Of a stretch of 64,000 nt of DNA, positions 12,633 through 22,466 are shown piece after piece. The translations under genes were made by a program, and so were the position numbers. The stretch comes from Streptoalloteichus tenebrarius (GTDB taxonomy: Bacteria; Actinomycetota; Actinomycetes; Mycobacteriales; Pseudonocardiaceae), in NCBI RefSeq assembly GCF_024171885.1, contig NZ_JAMTCP010000036.1, forward strand, positions 6,802-70,801, in the 5' to 3' direction. Below the pieces are notes generated by a model. It was not told the origin of the DNA and did no database searches. It worked only from the letters and a program-made list of their open reading frames with translations. The stretch's first letter is position 1, and each line of letters begins with the position of its first letter.

Positions 12633-13963
12633 CAGTGCCGCACCTTCCCGTCCCACGCGGTCGGTCGCCCGTGGAACACGGTGCCCACCACCCGTGCGGG
12701 CAGTTCCATGCCCTCGTAAGGGGTGTTCGTGGCGAGGCTGGCCAGCTCGGCGCCGCGCACGGTCCAGCGCGCGTCCGGGTCGACCAGCACCAGGTTGGCG
12801 GGCTCGCCGGCGGCGATCGGCCGGCCATGGTCGGGCAGCCCGGCGATCTCGGCGGGCCGCTCGCTCATGACGCGGGCCACGCCGCGCCAGTCGAGCAGCC
12901 CGGTCTCCACCATCGTGCGGACCACGACGGACAGCGCGGTCTGGAGGCCGAGCATGCCCGGCCGGGCCGCGGACCACTCGCAGTCCTTGTCCTGCGCGGC
13001 GTGCGGCGCGTGGTCGGTGGCCACGCAGTCGATCACGCCCTCGGCCAGCGCCCTGCGCAGCGCCTCGGCGTCACCCCCGGAGCGCAGCGGCGGGTTGACC
13101 TTGTTGACCGGGTCGTAGCCGTTGAGCCGCTCGTCGGTGAGCAGCAGGTGGTGCGGCGTGACCTCGGCCGAGATGACGGCCTCCGCCATCCGGCCCGCCA
13201 CCCCGGCCGGACGGTTCTTGGCCCAGCGGAGCACGTCGGCGGTGCCGGCGGTGGACACGTGGCAGACGTGCAGTCGCGCGCCGACGTGCTGGGCGAGCAG
13301 GCAGTCGCGGGCCACGATGGACTCCTCGGCCACCGCCGGCCAGCCGGTCAGGCCGAGCCGGGCGGCGACCTCGCCCTCGTGCGCCTGCGCGCCCACGGTC
13401 AGCCGGGGCTCCTCGGCGTGCTGGGCGACCACGCCGCCCAGCGCCTTGGTGTACTCCAGCGCCCTGCGCATGACCAGCGGGTCGAACACGCAGTGGCCGT
13501 CGTCGCTGAACACGCGCACACCCGCGAGGGAGCGCGCCATCGTGCCCAGCTCCGCGAGCTTCTCGCCCTTCAGGCCCACCGTGACCGCGCCGACGGGGCG
13601 CACGTCGACCAGGCCGACCTCGCGGCCCCTGCGCCACACGTGCTCGACGACCACGGCGTTGTCGGCCACCGGGTCGGTGTTGGCCATGGCGAAGACCGCG
13701 GTGTAGCCGCCGAGCGCGGCGGCGGCGGAGCCGGTGGCGATGGTCTCGGTGTCCTCGCGGCCCGGTTCCCGCAGGTGGGTGTGCAGGTCGACGAAGCCGG
13801 GCAGCGCGACCAGCCCGCCGGCGTCGAGCACCTCGGCGCCGGCGAGGTCGGCGGCCGACGCCTCGGCGCCGATCGCGACGATCACGCCGTCCCGCACCAC
13901 CAGGTCGACCGGCGCCCCCTCGCCGTACGGCCGAACTCCCTTGATGAGCAATGGGGACGTCAC
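12632..13963 (-). CDS. pyrC: Dihydroorotase
   Basis: PyrC cyclises carbamoyl-aspartate to dihydroorotate. The 443-residue class I enzyme shows the zinc-ligand motif [12 protein letters not shown] near residue 60, a mid-protein His region ([10 protein letters not shown]), and [10 protein letters not shown] with the catalytic Asp. It begins at GTG 13963 with GGAGA just upstream. It is separated from pyrB by a 147-bp gap containing short direct repeats. Confidence 0.96.
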   Translation of the reverse strand: MTSPLLIKGVRPYGEGAPVDLVVRDGVIVAIGAEASAADLAGAEVLDAGGLVALPGFVDLHTHLREPGREDTETIATGSAAAALGGYTAVFAMANTDPVADNAVVVEHVWRRGREVGLVDVRPVGAVTVGLKGEKLAELGTMARSLAGVRVFSDDGHCVFDPLVMRRALEYTKALGGVVAQHAEEPRLTVGAQAHEGEVAARLGLTGWPAVAEESIVARDCLLAQHVGARLHVCHVSTAGTADVLRWAKNRPAGVAGRMAEAVISAEVTPHHLLLTDERLNGYDPVNKVNPPLRSGGDAEALRRALAEGVIDCVATDHAPHAAQDKDCEWSAARPGMLGLQTALSVVVRTMVETGLLDWRGVARVMSERPAEIAGLPDHGRPIAAGEPANLVLVDPDARWTVRGAELASLATNTPYEGMELPARVVGTVFHGRPTAWDGKVRH

Positions 13964-14110
13964 ACGGTCTCCTTGTTCCTGGTCTCCTCGGTGTCCCTGG
14001 CCCTGTCCCCGCCCCTGGCGCCGTCCCTGGCGCCGTCCTCGGCGCCGCCTCGGGAACGCGGGGTCGCGGCGGGGCCGCGGCCGACGGTCGCGAGCGGGGC
14101 GAAGCGGCGG
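13964..14110. other. pyrB-pyrC gap with short direct repeats
   Basis: This is the only sizeable gap inside the pyr operon. It holds the 12-bp direct repeat CCCTGGCGCCGT twice (about 14017-14040) followed by a diverged third copy. I see no gene or strong hairpin. Confidence 0.5.
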
Positions 14111-15043
14111 TCACTCATGGCCCTCACCCGCCGCGAGCAGGTGGTAGAGCACCGCCATCCGCACGTGGACGCCGTTGCTCACCTGCTGCGTGATGGCGGC
14201 GCGCGGCGAGTCCGCGACCGCCGAGGCGATCTCCATGCCGCGCAGCATCGGGCCGGGGTGCAGCACCACGGCGTGCTCGGGCAGCATGCGGAGTCGGGCC
14301 TCGTTGAGCCCGTAGGCGATCGAGTACTCGCGGGCCGACGGGAAGAAGCCGCCGTGCATGCGCTCGGCCTGCACCCGCAGCATCATCACCGCGTCCAGGG
14401 TGGGCAGCTCCGGGTCCAGCTCGTAGCTGACCGGCACCTTCCACTCGTCCACACCGGCCGGCAGCAGCGTCGGCGGGGCGACGAGCACCACCTCCGCGCC
14501 CAGCGTGCGCAGCAGGTGCACGTTCGAGCGGGCCACCCGGCTGTGCAGCACGTCGCCGACGATGCCGACCCGGCGACCGGACAGGTCGCCGAGGCGCTCC
14601 CGCAGCGTGGCCGCGTCCAGCAGGGCCTGGGTGGGGTGCTCGTGCGTGCCGTCGCCGGCGTTGACCACGGCCGTGCCGTTGTCCGACAGCCAGTGCGCCA
14701 GCCGCTGCGCCGCGCCGGAGGCGGGGTGCCGGACGATGACGCAGTCCGCGCCGGCCGCGGCCAGCGTGAGCGCGGTGTCCCGCAGCGACTCGCCCTTGCC
14801 CACCGAGGAGCCGCCGGCGGAGACGTTGATCACGTCGGCGCTCATCCACTTGCCGGCGACCTCGAACGAGACGCGGGTGCGGGTCGAGTTCTCGTAGAAC
14901 ATCGTGACCACGGTCCGACCGCGCAGGGTGGGCAGTTTGCGCACCTCGCGGCCCAGCAGCGTGGCCTTCAGCTTCGCCGCGGTGTCCAGCAGCTCGGTGG
15001 CGGTGTCGGCGTCGAGGTCCAGGGTGCTCAGCAGGTGCCTCAC
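14111..15043 (-). CDS. pyrB: Aspartate carbamoyltransferase catalytic subunit
   Basis: PyrB condenses carbamoyl phosphate with aspartate. The 310-residue protein has the carbamoyl-phosphate loop [12 protein letters not shown] (about residues 50-61), [17 protein letters not shown] and [10 protein letters not shown]. No regulatory subunit gene is present, as expected for actinobacteria. The GTG start overlaps the pyrR stop by 4 nt. Confidence 0.96.
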   Translation of the reverse strand: MRHLLSTLDLDADTATELLDTAAKLKATLLGREVRKLPTLRGRTVVTMFYENSTRTRVSFEVAGKWMSADVINVSAGGSSVGKGESLRDTALTLAAAGADCVIVRHPASGAAQRLAHWLSDNGTAVVNAGDGTHEHPTQALLDAATLRERLGDLSGRRVGIVGDVLHSRVARSNVHLLRTLGAEVVLVAPPTLLPAGVDEWKVPVSYELDPELPTLDAVMMLRVQAERMHGGFFPSAREYSIAYGLNEARLRMLPEHAVVLHPGPMLRGMEIASAVADSPRAAITQQVSNGVHVRMAVLYHLLAAGEGHE

Positions 15044-15639
15044 GCCTCGTCCCTCCCGGGGCGACGCAGGACGACGCGGTCCTCGCCGTCGATCTCCGAC
15101 AGCCGCACCGAGACCTCCTCGGACCGGGAGGTCGGGATGTTCTTGCCCACGTAGTCGGCGCGGATCGGCAGCTCCCGGTGGCCGCGGTCGACGAGCACCG
15201 CGAGCTGGACCGCGCGCGGGCGGCCGAGGTCGCGCAGGGCGTCGAGGGCGGCGCGGATCGTGCGGCCGGAGAACAGCACGTCGTCGACGAGGACGACCAG
15301 CCGGTCGTCGATGCCGCCGTCCGGCAGGCAGGTGGACTCCAGCGGACGCGCGGGACGGCGCCGCAGGTCGTCGCGGTAGAGGGTGATGTCGACCGCGCCG
15401 GTGGGCACCTGGACGCCGGAGAACTCGGCGATGCGCGTGGCCAGGCGACGGGCCAGCGGGGTGCCGCGGGTGGGGATGCCGAGCAGGACGACGGCGGGCT
15501 CCTGCCGCCCGGCGTCGAGCGCGGTCTTCTCGATGACCTGGTGGGCCATTCGGGCGACGGTGCGTGCGACGTCACCGGCCGAGAGCAACTCGTGCTCGGC
15601 GGCCGGTTCCGTCGCGCCGCCGCGAGGGCGTGGCGCCAC
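15040..15639 (-). CDS. pyrR: Bifunctional pyr operon RNA-binding regulator / uracil phosphoribosyltransferase
   Basis: PyrR binds pyr mRNA when UMP or UTP is abundant and lowers operon expression; it also has PRPP-dependent uracil phosphoribosyltransferase activity. The 199-residue protein carries the PRPP motif [19 protein letters not shown] (about residues 114-132) and [13 protein letters not shown]. The GTG start at 15639 has AAGGAGGT at optimal distance. A PyrR-type RNA hairpin lies immediately upstream, so the gene is probably autoregulated. It is the first gene of pyrR-B-C-carA-carB-F. Confidence 0.95.
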   Translation of the reverse strand: MAPRPRGGATEPAAEHELLSAGDVARTVARMAHQVIEKTALDAGRQEPAVVLLGIPTRGTPLARRLATRIAEFSGVQVPTGAVDITLYRDDLRRRPARPLESTCLPDGGIDDRLVVLVDDVLFSGRTIRAALDALRDLGRPRAVQLAVLVDRGHRELPIRADYVGKNIPTSRSEEVSVRLSEIDGEDRVVLRRPGRDEA

Positions 15640-15654
15640 GGAGGGACCTCCTTC

Positions 15655-15672
15655 CCCGCCTCACTGGACGGG
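15655..15672 (-). promoter_or_regulatory. PyrR-binding RNA hairpin in the pyrR leader
   Basis: Read on the minus strand this is CCCGTCCAGTGAGGCGGG: a 4-bp stem CCCG/CGGG closing the loop TCCAGTGAGG, which matches the known PyrR-recognised TCCAGAGAGG loop at all but one base. It ends directly before the AAGGAGGT ribosome site of pyrR. Bound PyrR could therefore block translation or alter the leader fold, as described for PyrR in mycobacteria. Confidence 0.75.
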
Positions 15673-15711
15673 TCCTTAAAGGACGTCGGACGTCGACCCG
15701 GCCGGGTCGAC
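15672..15711 (-). promoter_or_regulatory. pyr leader dyads upstream of the PyrR site
   Basis: Two further dyads precede the PyrR hairpin in the leader: GTCCTTAAAGGAC at 15672-15684 and a perfect 20-bp palindrome GTCGACCCGGCCGGGTCGAC at 15692-15711. The first shares its edge base with the PyrR hairpin, so the structures could be alternative. No T-run follows, so a classical attenuator is not evident. Confidence 0.5.
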
Positions 15712-15818
15712 TACCTCACGGTATCAGCCACGCTCGGTCAACCTTCCGGGTGGTGTACCGCTACTCGCCCGGCTGCCGCAGCGTGATCAGCTTGACCTGG
15801 TGACGACAGCGAGCAACC

Positions 15819-15833
15819 ATTACTCTGCGTATT
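15819..15833. promoter_or_regulatory. BldD box upstream of bldD
   Basis: ATTACTCTGCGTATT matches the published BldD consensus nTnACnCWGnGTnAn at every defined position except the last A. It lies about 65 bp before the bldD start. BldD is known to bind its own promoter in Streptomyces, so this is the probable autoregulatory site; it is also within 200 bp of pyrR. Confidence 0.7.
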
Positions 15834-15898
15834 GATCTGGGCTTCCCCGCGGCACTCGAATACCGGCTGACGGGGCGAACGAAACGGAGAACCGCCAC

Positions 15899-16387
15899 AT
15901 GGGCGACTACGCCAAGGCGCTGGGCGCCAAGCTCCGCGCTATCCGGCAGCAGCAGGGCCTCTCGCTGCACGGCGTCGAGCAGAAGTCCGGCGGCCGGTGG
16001 AAGGCCGTAGTGGTCGGCTCGTACGAGCGCGGCGACCGTGCCGTCACGGTGCAGAAGCTGGCGGAGCTCGCCGACTTCTACGGGGTGCCGGTGGCGGAGC
16101 TGCTGCCCGAGGGGCGGGTGCCGTCCGGAGCCGAGCCGGCCACCAAGGTGGTCATCAACCTGGAGCGACTCCAGCAGCTCCCCGCGGAGAAGGTGGGCCC
16201 GCTGGCCCGCTACGCCGCCACCATCCAGAGCCAGCGCGGCGACTACAACGGCAAGGTGCTGTCCATCAGGACCGAGGACCTGCGCTCGCTCGCGATCATC
16301 TACGACATGACCCCGGGCGAGCTGACCGAGCAGCTCATCGACTGGGGCGTGCTGCCGCCGGAGGCGCGTCCGGCCAAGGAGGACTGA
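15899..16387 (+). CDS. bldD: Developmental master regulator BldD (c-di-GMP responsive)
   Basis: BldD represses sporulation genes when dimerised by tetrameric cyclic di-GMP. The 162-residue protein has an N-terminal HTH (LGAKLRAIRQQQGLSLHGVE, residues about 8-70). Its C-terminal domain carries the exact c-di-GMP signature RGD-x8-RxxD (RGDYNGKVLSIRTED, about residues 115-129). Start ATG 15899 has ACGGAGA upstream. It is divergent from pyrR, as in Streptomyces, and is followed by a strong hairpin. Confidence 0.96.
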   Translation: MGDYAKALGAKLRAIRQQQGLSLHGVEQKSGGRWKAVVVGSYERGDRAVTVQKLAELADFYGVPVAELLPEGRVPSGAEPATKVVINLERLQQLPAEKVGPLARYAATIQSQRGDYNGKVLSIRTEDLRSLAIIYDMTPGELTEQLIDWGVLPPEARPAKED

Positions 16388-16410
16388 GACTCCGCCAGCC
16401 GGACGACGAC

Positions 16411-16464
16411 GAACGGGCTCGGGTGCGGCCTCCCCCTCGTGGGGGGCCGGGCCCGAGCCCGTTC
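16411..16464 (+). terminator. bldD terminator
   Basis: GAACGGGCTCGGG (16411-16423) pairs perfectly with CCCGAGCCCGTTC (16452-16464), and a nested GGCCTCCCC/GGGGGGCC stem fills the loop. It follows the bldD stop by 24 bp. Confidence 0.8.
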
Positions 16465-16765
16465 GCCTGTCCGCGGCCGGGTCAGGGGCCGACCAGAGCC
16501 GGACCAGAGCCCGGTCGGAGTCTCGTCAGGGGCCGGTGAGCGCCCGCGCGGGCGGCCGGGAGCGGGCAGGGGCCGACCAGGGAAGCCGGCTGCACTGCGC
16601 TCACATAGTTGCCACCGCAACAAGAATCGCGCCGGGCAAGACCGCTGGCACTGCGCCGAACGAGCGACACGCCCGCTAGGTCGTCCGAGTGAATTCGCGA
16701 CCCCGGCCCCGGCGGGTGGGCACGGGCTCCCCTACCTCCCGCCAACCCGCCATCCGGCCGCACAC
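16465..16765. other. Intergenic region between bldD and nusB terminators
   Basis: No gene is supported. The GC-rich left half contains the direct repeat CAGGGGCCGACCAG at about 16483 and 16566. The remainder is ordinary spacer between two converging transcription units. Confidence 0.5.
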
Positions 16766-16806
16766 GCCAGCACGCCCCGCCCGGTCGGCGGGCGGGGCGT
16801 GCTGGC
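16766..16806 (-). terminator. nusB/efp terminator
   Basis: GCCAGCACGCCCCGCCC (16766-16782) and its exact complement (16790-16806) form a 17-bp stem with a 7-nt loop, 10 bp beyond the nusB stop. Confidence 0.8.
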
Positions 16807-16815
16807 GGTCGGTCG

Positions 16816-17244
16816 CTACTCGGAGTCCAGCGAGGCGCGGAGGTGGTCGGCGATCCCGGCGATCCGCCCCAGCACGCCGTTGACGAACCGCGGCGAGTCG
16901 TCGGTGGAGAGCTGCTTCGCCAGCTCCACGGCCTCGTCGATGGCCACCGCGTCCGGCACGTCGGCCGACCAGAGCAGCTCGAACAGGCCGAGCCGCAGCA
17001 CGGCCCTGTCCACCGCCGGCATCCTGGGCAGCGTCCAGCCCTCGGCGTGCTCGGAGATCAGCTCGTCGATCCTGGCCCGGTGCGCGGTCACACCCTCGAC
17101 CAGGGTGACCGTGTAGTCGTTGATCGGTGGCACGTCGGGCGAGCCGATCCGCTCGGACAGCAGCGAGACCGGGTCGACCCCACGCAGGTCGGCCTCGTAG
17201 AGGACGTCCACCGCGCGCTTGCGCGCCTTGCTTCGAGCTCCCAC
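16816..17244 (-). CDS. nusB: Transcription antitermination factor NusB
   Basis: NusB binds boxA RNA with NusE (S10) and supports rRNA antitermination. The 142-residue all-helical protein shows the start RSKARKRAVDVLYEADLRG and the C-terminal AIDEAVELAKQLSTDDSPRF followed by VNGVLGRIA. GTG 17244 lies 1 nt after the efp stop, so the two are coupled. The efp-nusB order with an upstream peptidase is typical of actinobacteria. Confidence 0.95.
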   Translation of the reverse strand: MGARSKARKRAVDVLYEADLRGVDPVSLLSERIGSPDVPPINDYTVTLVEGVTAHRARIDELISEHAEGWTLPRMPAVDRAVLRLGLFELLWSADVPDAVAIDEAVELAKQLSTDDSPRFVNGVLGRIAGIADHLRASLDSE

Positions 17245-17245
17245 G

Positions 17246-17809
17246 TCAGTTGTTCACGCGGCCGAGGTAACGCCCGTCGCGGGTGTCCACCTTGACCTTG
17301 TCGCCGGTGTTCACGAACAGCGGCACCTGGATCTCGGCGCCGGTCTCCAGGGTGGCCGGCTTGGTGCCGCCGGTCGCCCGGTCGCCCTGTAGGCCGGGGT
17401 CGGTGTGCTGGATGACCAGCTCGACCGAGGCCGGCAGCTCGACGTACAGCGGGGCACCCTCGTGGGTGGCCACCATGGCCGTGGTGTTCTCCAACATGTA
17501 GTTCGCGGCGTCGCCGACCGTCGCCCCGGACACGTGGATCTGGTCGTAGGTGTCGCTGTCCATGAACACGAAGTCGGTGCCGTCCTTGTACAGGAAGGTC
17601 ATCTCGCGCCGGTCCACGGTGGCGGTCTCGACCTTCGTGCCCGCGTTGAAGGTCTTGTCCACCACCTTGCCCGACAGCACGTGCTTCAGCTTGGTGCGGA
17701 CGAACGCGCCGCCCTTGCCCGGCTTGACGTGCTGGAACTCGACGACGGACCAGAGCTGGCCGTCGAGGTTGAGCACCATGCCGTTCTTCAGGTCGTTGGT
17801 GGTGGCCAC
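17246..17809 (-). CDS. efp: Translation elongation factor P
   Basis: EF-P relieves ribosome stalling at consecutive prolines. The 187-residue protein has the three-barrel layout. The tip loop of domain I reads VKPGKGGAF with Lys32 at the position that is modified in some bacteria. The signature [18 protein letters not shown] is in domain II and [19 protein letters not shown] ends the protein. No EpmA/YmfI modification gene is in the window. Confidence 0.96.
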   Translation of the reverse strand: MATTNDLKNGMVLNLDGQLWSVVEFQHVKPGKGGAFVRTKLKHVLSGKVVDKTFNAGTKVETATVDRREMTFLYKDGTDFVFMDSDTYDQIHVSGATVGDAANYMLENTTAMVATHEGAPLYVELPASVELVIQHTDPGLQGDRATGGTKPATLETGAEIQVPLFVNTGDKVKVDTRDGRYLGRVNN

Positions 17810-17984
17810 GGTGGTGGTTTCTCCTGTGTGCTGCGCTGGCGCGGCCCGACCGTCGGGCCCGCGCGTGGACTCGACCGTCGCGGGAGCCCGTCGGGCACGT
17901 GCCCGAACCCCCGCGCCGGCGCCGCGCCCGAGCGCGCGCTCGGCGGCGGCCAGGCCACGCCCGGGTCGACGGTCAACCGCGAGT

Positions 17985-19094
17985 TCAGATAACCACGAGG
18001 TCCTTCGTGGTCAGGGTGAGGAGCTCGGGGCCGCTCTCGCGCACCACGAGCGTGTCCTCGATGCGGACCCCACCGCGCCCGGCCAGGTACACGCCGGGCT
18101 CGACGGTGACCGCCATACCGGCCAAAAGTGTACCTTCACCGGCCTTGGACAGGGTCGGAGCCTCATGGATCTCCAGGCCGACGCCGTGGCCGAGGCCGTG
18201 CAGGAACCGCTCGCCGTGGCCGGCCCGCTCGATGACTTCCCTGGAGGCGGCGTCGACGTCGCGGAACGCGGTGCCCACGCGCAGCGCCTCCCTTCCGGCG
18301 GCCTGCGACTCGGCCACCAGCGCGTACAGCTCCCGCTGCCAGTCCGCCGGGCTGCCCAGGACGAACGTCCTGGTCATGTCCGAGTGGTAGCCGTCGACGA
18401 GCGCGCCGAAGTCGAGCTTCACGAAGTCGCCGGACCGCAGGACGGCCTCGGTCGGCCGGTGGTGCGGGACCGCCGAGTTCGGGCCGGCGGCCACGATGGT
18501 CTCGAACGACGGGCCCGCGGCGCCGTGGTCGAGCATCCGGGTCTCCAGCTCCCTGGCGACCTCCTTCTCGGTGCGGCCCGGCCGCAGGCCGTCGTGCTCG
18601 ATCAGGTCGGCCAGCGCGCGGTCCGCCGCGGCGCACGCCATCCGCAGGGCCTCGACCTCGTCGTCGTCCTTGACCAGCCGCAGGCGCTCGACGAGCCCGG
18701 GAGCGCGCACCAGCTCCACGCCCTCGGCCGTCTTGGTCAGGGCCTCCAGGCCGTCGACGGTCACCTTGTGGCTCTCGAAGCCCACCCGCCCGAAGTGCGC
18801 GGCGTCGCGGCCGGCGCGCCCGGCGAGGGCCAGGTCGCAGGGGCGGTCGATGATCCGCTCCAGGTCCGGCACCTGGTTCTCGGCCTGCGTGAGGTAGCGG
18901 CCGTCCGTGCAGAAGGCGGTGCGCCGCTCCGCGTCGGGCTCGTCCGCGGCGTGCACGAGCAGCGCGGCGTTGGAGCCGGTGAACCCGGTGAGGTAGCGGA
19001 TGTTGAGGAGGTCGGTGACCAGCACGGCGTCCAGCTCCCGCTCCCGGAGCTGGACCCGCAACGCGGCACGACGACGAGCGTGGGACTCGGGCAT
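17985..19094 (-). CDS. M24-family Xaa-Pro aminopeptidase/dipeptidase
   Basis: A 369-residue metallopeptidase of the PepP/PepQ (M24B) type, probably a cytoplasmic enzyme removing residues next to proline. The N-terminal creatinase-like domain has [13 protein letters not shown]. The pita-bread domain has the metal ligands in [42 protein letters not shown] and [13 protein letters not shown] 19094 is preferred; an in-frame extension to 19190 reads as Arg-rich spacer. It lies 175 bp upstream of efp and may share its transcript. Confidence 0.9.
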   Translation of the reverse strand: MPESHARRRAALRVQLRERELDAVLVTDLLNIRYLTGFTGSNAALLVHAADEPDAERRTAFCTDGRYLTQAENQVPDLERIIDRPCDLALAGRAGRDAAHFGRVGFESHKVTVDGLEALTKTAEGVELVRAPGLVERLRLVKDDDEVEALRMACAAADRALADLIEHDGLRPGRTEKEVARELETRMLDHGAAGPSFETIVAAGPNSAVPHHRPTEAVLRSGDFVKLDFGALVDGYHSDMTRTFVLGSPADWQRELYALVAESQAAGREALRVGTAFRDVDAASREVIERAGHGERFLHGLGHGVGLEIHEAPTLSKAGEGTLLAGMAVTVEPGVYLAGRGGVRIEDTLVVRESGPELLTLTTKDLVVI

Positions 19095-19240
19095 GGCCGT
19101 CAGCCTAGCCAGTCGGTGTTCCCGCTCAAGAAGCGTTTCCCGCTGGGAACGACCCGGACCACACGGGCGCCTGCGCTCGCCCTTGCTCACCCTTCCGGCG
19201 TAGCGTTCGAGGACAGCCCCGCACCGGAGGGAGGCGCGCC

Positions 19241-19624
19241 GTGCCCCGACCCGTGCACTTCGAGATCCACGCCAGCGACGTGGACCGCGTCCGTTCGTTC
19301 TACGAGACCGTCTTCGGCTGGTCCTTCGAGCAGTGGGGCGACCAGCCGTACTGGATCGTGCGCACCGGCGAGGGCGAGCCGGGGATCGACGGGGGCCTGC
19401 TGCCGCGCCCTGGGCCGCCGCCCGCCGACGACGCCCCGATGACGGCCTGGCCGGTGACGGTGGGCGTGGCCGACCTGGACGCGAGCCTCCGGCTGGTCGA
19501 GTCGGCCGGCGGACGGATCGCGATGCCGAGGTCGCCGGTCCCGACCCTGGGCTGGGTGGCCTACGCCAAGGACCCGGACGGCAACACCTTCGGCCTGTTC
19601 CAGCCCGACCCGAACGCCGCCTGA
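19241..19624 (+). CDS. VOC (glyoxalase/bleomycin-resistance) family protein
   Basis: A 127-residue single-chain VOC protein: two beta-alpha-beta3 modules beginning PVHFEIHASDVDRVRSFYE and WPVTVGVADLDASLRLVE, ending in KDPDGNTFGLFQPD. GTG 19241 follows GGAGGGAGG. Members bind or isomerise small molecules with a metal, but several family metal ligands are not obvious here, so the substrate is unknown. Confidence 0.88.
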   Translation: MPRPVHFEIHASDVDRVRSFYETVFGWSFEQWGDQPYWIVRTGEGEPGIDGGLLPRPGPPPADDAPMTAWPVTVGVADLDASLRLVESAGGRIAMPRSPVPTLGWVAYAKDPDGNTFGLFQPDPNAA

Positions 19625-19691
19625 CGGGACGACCACCGCCGCCCCATCACCACTGCCCCCCTGCCGACCGGGCCCTTCCCTCTCCCCAGGT

Positions 19692-20000
19692 CAGCCCCCA
19701 CCCGCCCTGGGGGGGCGAGCCCCGCTCCAGCCTACCGCCGCACACCCCTCGGCACAGGGCCGCGCCAGTCTCCTGTGGACAACTCAGGGGCCTGTGGACA
19801 ACCCTGTCCCCTAACCGGGCGAAAGGGTTGACACGACACGGAAAACACTCACCGGAACTCGGGCCCGCAGTCACTCCCCCAGTGGACAGCCCCCACCCGC
19901 CCTGGGGGGCGAGCCCCGCTCCAGCCTATCGCCCCACCACCCCCGGCCCAAGGCCATGACCCGAGCCTGTGGAGGAATTCGGGGGATGTGGACAACTCCC
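19692..20000. repeat. Duplicated ~110-bp module carrying DnaA boxes
   Basis: A 47-48 bp block (19692-19739 and 19887-19933) is nearly identical in both copies. Each block is followed about 82 bp and 101 bp from its start by TGTGGACAA-type sequences. Copy 1 has two exact DnaA 9-mers (complement of TTGTCCACA) at 19774-19782 and 19793-19801. Copy 2 has a decayed one, TGTGGAGGA at 19968, and an exact one at 19987-19995. The module lies between converging genes and encodes nothing. Confidence 0.75.
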
Positions 20001-20055
20001 GCGCCAGCACCGTGAACAGGGCGCGCGCACGTCGGCCCGGCAACACATCAGTTCC

Positions 20056-20176
20056 GCGCACACGTCAGCGCCACACACATCACCCCTAAGCACATGTCAG
20101 CGCCACACACACATCACCGACAGGCACACACATCACCCGTAGGCGCACATGAGCGCCGCACACACATCACCCCTGG
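20056..20176. repeat. CA-rich tandem repeat before uvrB terminator
   Basis: About 3.5 imperfect copies of a ~33-bp unit built on GTCAGCGCCACACACATCAC, with intervening CCCTAAGCACAT-like sequence. It abuts the uvrB terminator and is non-coding. Confidence 0.6.
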
Positions 20177-20182
20177 ATATGT

Positions 20183-20217
20183 GTCAGCCCCGTGCGCACA
20201 ACGCGCACGGGGCTGAC
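20183..20217 (-). terminator. uvrB terminator
   Basis: GTCAGCCCCGTGCGC (20183-20197) and its exact complement (20203-20217) form a 15-bp stem with an ACAAC loop, 17 bp past the uvrB stop. Confidence 0.8.
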
Positions 20218-20234
20218 GCTCGCTCCCCCGGGTC

Positions 20235-22439
20235 CTACTTGACGCCGGCGGCGTCCATGCCGCGCAGCTCCTTCTTCAGGTCGGCGATCTCGTCGCGGAG
20301 CCGGGCCGCCAGCTCGAACTGGAGCTCGCGGGCGGCGTTCATCATCTGGTCGGTGAGCTGCTGGACCAGGTCGGCCAGCTCCGCCCGCGCCATGCCCTTG
20401 ACGTTCCGGTCCGCGAGCACGCCCGCGCTGCCCCTGGGCGCGCCGGGCTCGCCGGTCGCCTTCTTGCCCCGGGTCGCGGCCCGACCCGACCCGCCGACCT
20501 CGACCTTCTCCGTGTCCTCCGCCTCCGAGTAGACCTGGTCGAGGATGTCGCTGATCCGCTTACGGAGCGGCTGCGGGTCGATGCCGTGTTCCTCGTTGTA
20601 GGCGATCTGCTTCGCGCGCCGGCGGTTGGTCTCGTCGATGGCGTGCCGCATCGAGTCGGTGACCTTGTCGGCGTACATGTGCACCTCGCCGGAGACGTTC
20701 CGCGCCGCGCGGCCGATCGTCTGGATCAGCGACGTCCCGCTGCGCAGGAAGCCCTCCTTGTCGGCGTCGAGGATCGACACCAGCGAGACCTCGGGCAGGT
20801 CGAGGCCCTCCCGCAGCAGGTTGATGCCGACGAGGACGTCGAACTCCCCGATCCGGAGCTGGCGCAGCAGCTCGACCCGGCGCAGGGTGTCGACCTCGGA
20901 GTGCAGGTACCGCACGCGGATGCCGAGTTCGAGGAGGTAGTCGGTGAGGTCCTCGGCCATCTTCTTGGTGAGGGTGGTGACCAGCACCCGCTCGTCCCGC
21001 TCGGCCCGCACGCGGATCTCGTGCACCAGGTCGTCGATCTGCCCCTCGGTCGGCTTGACCACCACCTGGGGATCGACCAGGCCGGTCGGGCGGATGACCT
21101 GCTCGACGAACTCGCCGCCGGCCTGCGTCATCTCGTACGGACCCGGCGTCGCCGACAGGTACACCGTCTGGCCGATGCGGTCCTGGAACTCCTCCCAGGT
21201 CAGCGGCCGGTTGTCCAGGGCGCTCGGCAGCCGGAAGCCGTGCTCGACCAGCGTGCGCTTGCGGGAGGCGTCGCCCTCGTACATGCCGCCGATCTGCGGC
21301 ACCGTCACGTGCGACTCGTCGATGACGAGCAGGAAGTCGTCCGGGAAGTAGTCGAGCAGCGTCGCCGGGGCCGAGCCCGGCGGGCGGTCGTCGATGTGCC
21401 GGGAGTAGTTCTCGATGCCGGAGCAGAAGCCGACCTGGCGCATCATCTCGATGTCGTAGGTGGTGCGCATGCGCAGTCGCTGCGCCTCCAGCAGCTTGCC
21501 CTGCTTCTCCAGGCGGGCGAGCTGCTCGGCGAGCTCCTGCTCGATGCCCCGGATGGCGCGCTCCATGCGCTCCGGCCCCGCCACGTAGTGCGTGGCGGGG
21601 AAGATGCGCAGCTCGTCGACCTCGCGCACGATGTCGCCGGTCAGCGGGTGCAGGTAGTAGAGCCGGTCGATCTCGTCGCCGAAGAACTCCAGCCGGACCG
21701 CCAGCTCCTCGTAGGCCGGGATGACCTCGACCGTGTCCCCCCGCACGCGGAACGTGCCGCGCGCGAACGACAGGTCGTTGCGGGTGTACTGCACGTCGAC
21801 CAGCGCCCGCAGCAGCAGGTCGCGCTCGATCTCGGCGCCGCGCCGGACGTGGATCGAGCGGTCCAGGTACTCCTGCGGCGTGCCCAGGCCGTAGATGCAG
21901 GACACCGAGGCCACCACGATCACGTCCCGCCGGGTGAGCAGGCTCATCGTCGCGGAGTGCCGCAGCCGCTCGACGTCCTCGTTGATCGAGGAGTCCTTCT
22001 CGATGTAGGTGTCGGTCTGCGGGACGTACGCCTCGGGCTGGTAGTAGTCGTAGTAGCTGACGAAGTACTCGACCGCGTTGTGCGGGAAGAACCCGCGCAG
22101 CTCGTTGGCGAGCTGCGCGGCGAGGGTCTTGTTCGGCGCCATGACCAGGGTCGGCCGCTGGAGCCGCTCGACGAGCCACGCGGTGGTGGCCGACTTGCCG
22201 GTGCCGGTCGCGCCGAGCAGGACGACGTCCCGCTCTCCCGCCCGGATCCGGCGTTCGAGCTCGGCGATGGCCTGCGGCTGGTCACCGGCGGGTTGGTAGT
22301 CGCTGACCACCCGGAACCGGCCGTCCGCGCGGGGGATCTCGCTGATCGGGCGGAACTCGGAGCGGGCCTTCACCAGTGCTTCGGACACGTCTTCGAGAGT
22401 AGGCGCGTCCGCCGACAAAGGCGGCGGTCCTGGGTCCAT
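20235..22439 (-). CDS. uvrB: Excinuclease ABC subunit B
   Basis: UvrB is the damage-verifying helicase-like subunit of nucleotide excision repair. The 734-residue protein has the Walker A GATGTGKS near residue 78, and the beta-hairpin region [20 protein letters not shown] that clamps DNA. Helicase motifs include [14 protein letters not shown] and [11 protein letters not shown]-terminal UVR domain ([20 protein letters not shown]) binds UvrC. GTG 22388 is a plausible shorter start. uvrA and uvrC are not in the window. Confidence 0.95.
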   Translation of the reverse strand: MDPGPPPLSADAPTLEDVSEALVKARSEFRPISEIPRADGRFRVVSDYQPAGDQPQAIAELERRIRAGERDVVLLGATGTGKSATTAWLVERLQRPTLVMAPNKTLAAQLANELRGFFPHNAVEYFVSYYDYYQPEAYVPQTDTYIEKDSSINEDVERLRHSATMSLLTRRDVIVVASVSCIYGLGTPQEYLDRSIHVRRGAEIERDLLLRALVDVQYTRNDLSFARGTFRVRGDTVEVIPAYEELAVRLEFFGDEIDRLYYLHPLTGDIVREVDELRIFPATHYVAGPERMERAIRGIEQELAEQLARLEKQGKLLEAQRLRMRTTYDIEMMRQVGFCSGIENYSRHIDDRPPGSAPATLLDYFPDDFLLVIDESHVTVPQIGGMYEGDASRKRTLVEHGFRLPSALDNRPLTWEEFQDRIGQTVYLSATPGPYEMTQAGGEFVEQVIRPTGLVDPQVVVKPTEGQIDDLVHEIRVRAERDERVLVTTLTKKMAEDLTDYLLELGIRVRYLHSEVDTLRRVELLRQLRIGEFDVLVGINLLREGLDLPEVSLVSILDADKEGFLRSGTSLIQTIGRAARNVSGEVHMYADKVTDSMRHAIDETNRRRAKQIAYNEEHGIDPQPLRKRISDILDQVYSEAEDTEKVEVGGSGRAATRGKKATGEPGAPRGSAGVLADRNVKGMARAELADLVQQLTDQMMNAARELQFELAARLRDEIADLKKELRGMDAAGVK

Positions 22440-22466
22440 GTCGCGCCGCGCGGACCTCTCCGGGCG

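Noticed and set aside
19692-20000. Chromosomal replication origin
   Set aside because: DnaA-box-like 9-mers are present, but dnaA, dnaN, rpmH and an AT-rich unwinding region are absent, and there are only three exact boxes.
20056-20176. CRISPR-like repeats before uvrB
   Set aside because: Copies are imperfect, about 33 bp and contiguous, without spacers; this is a CA-rich tandem repeat.
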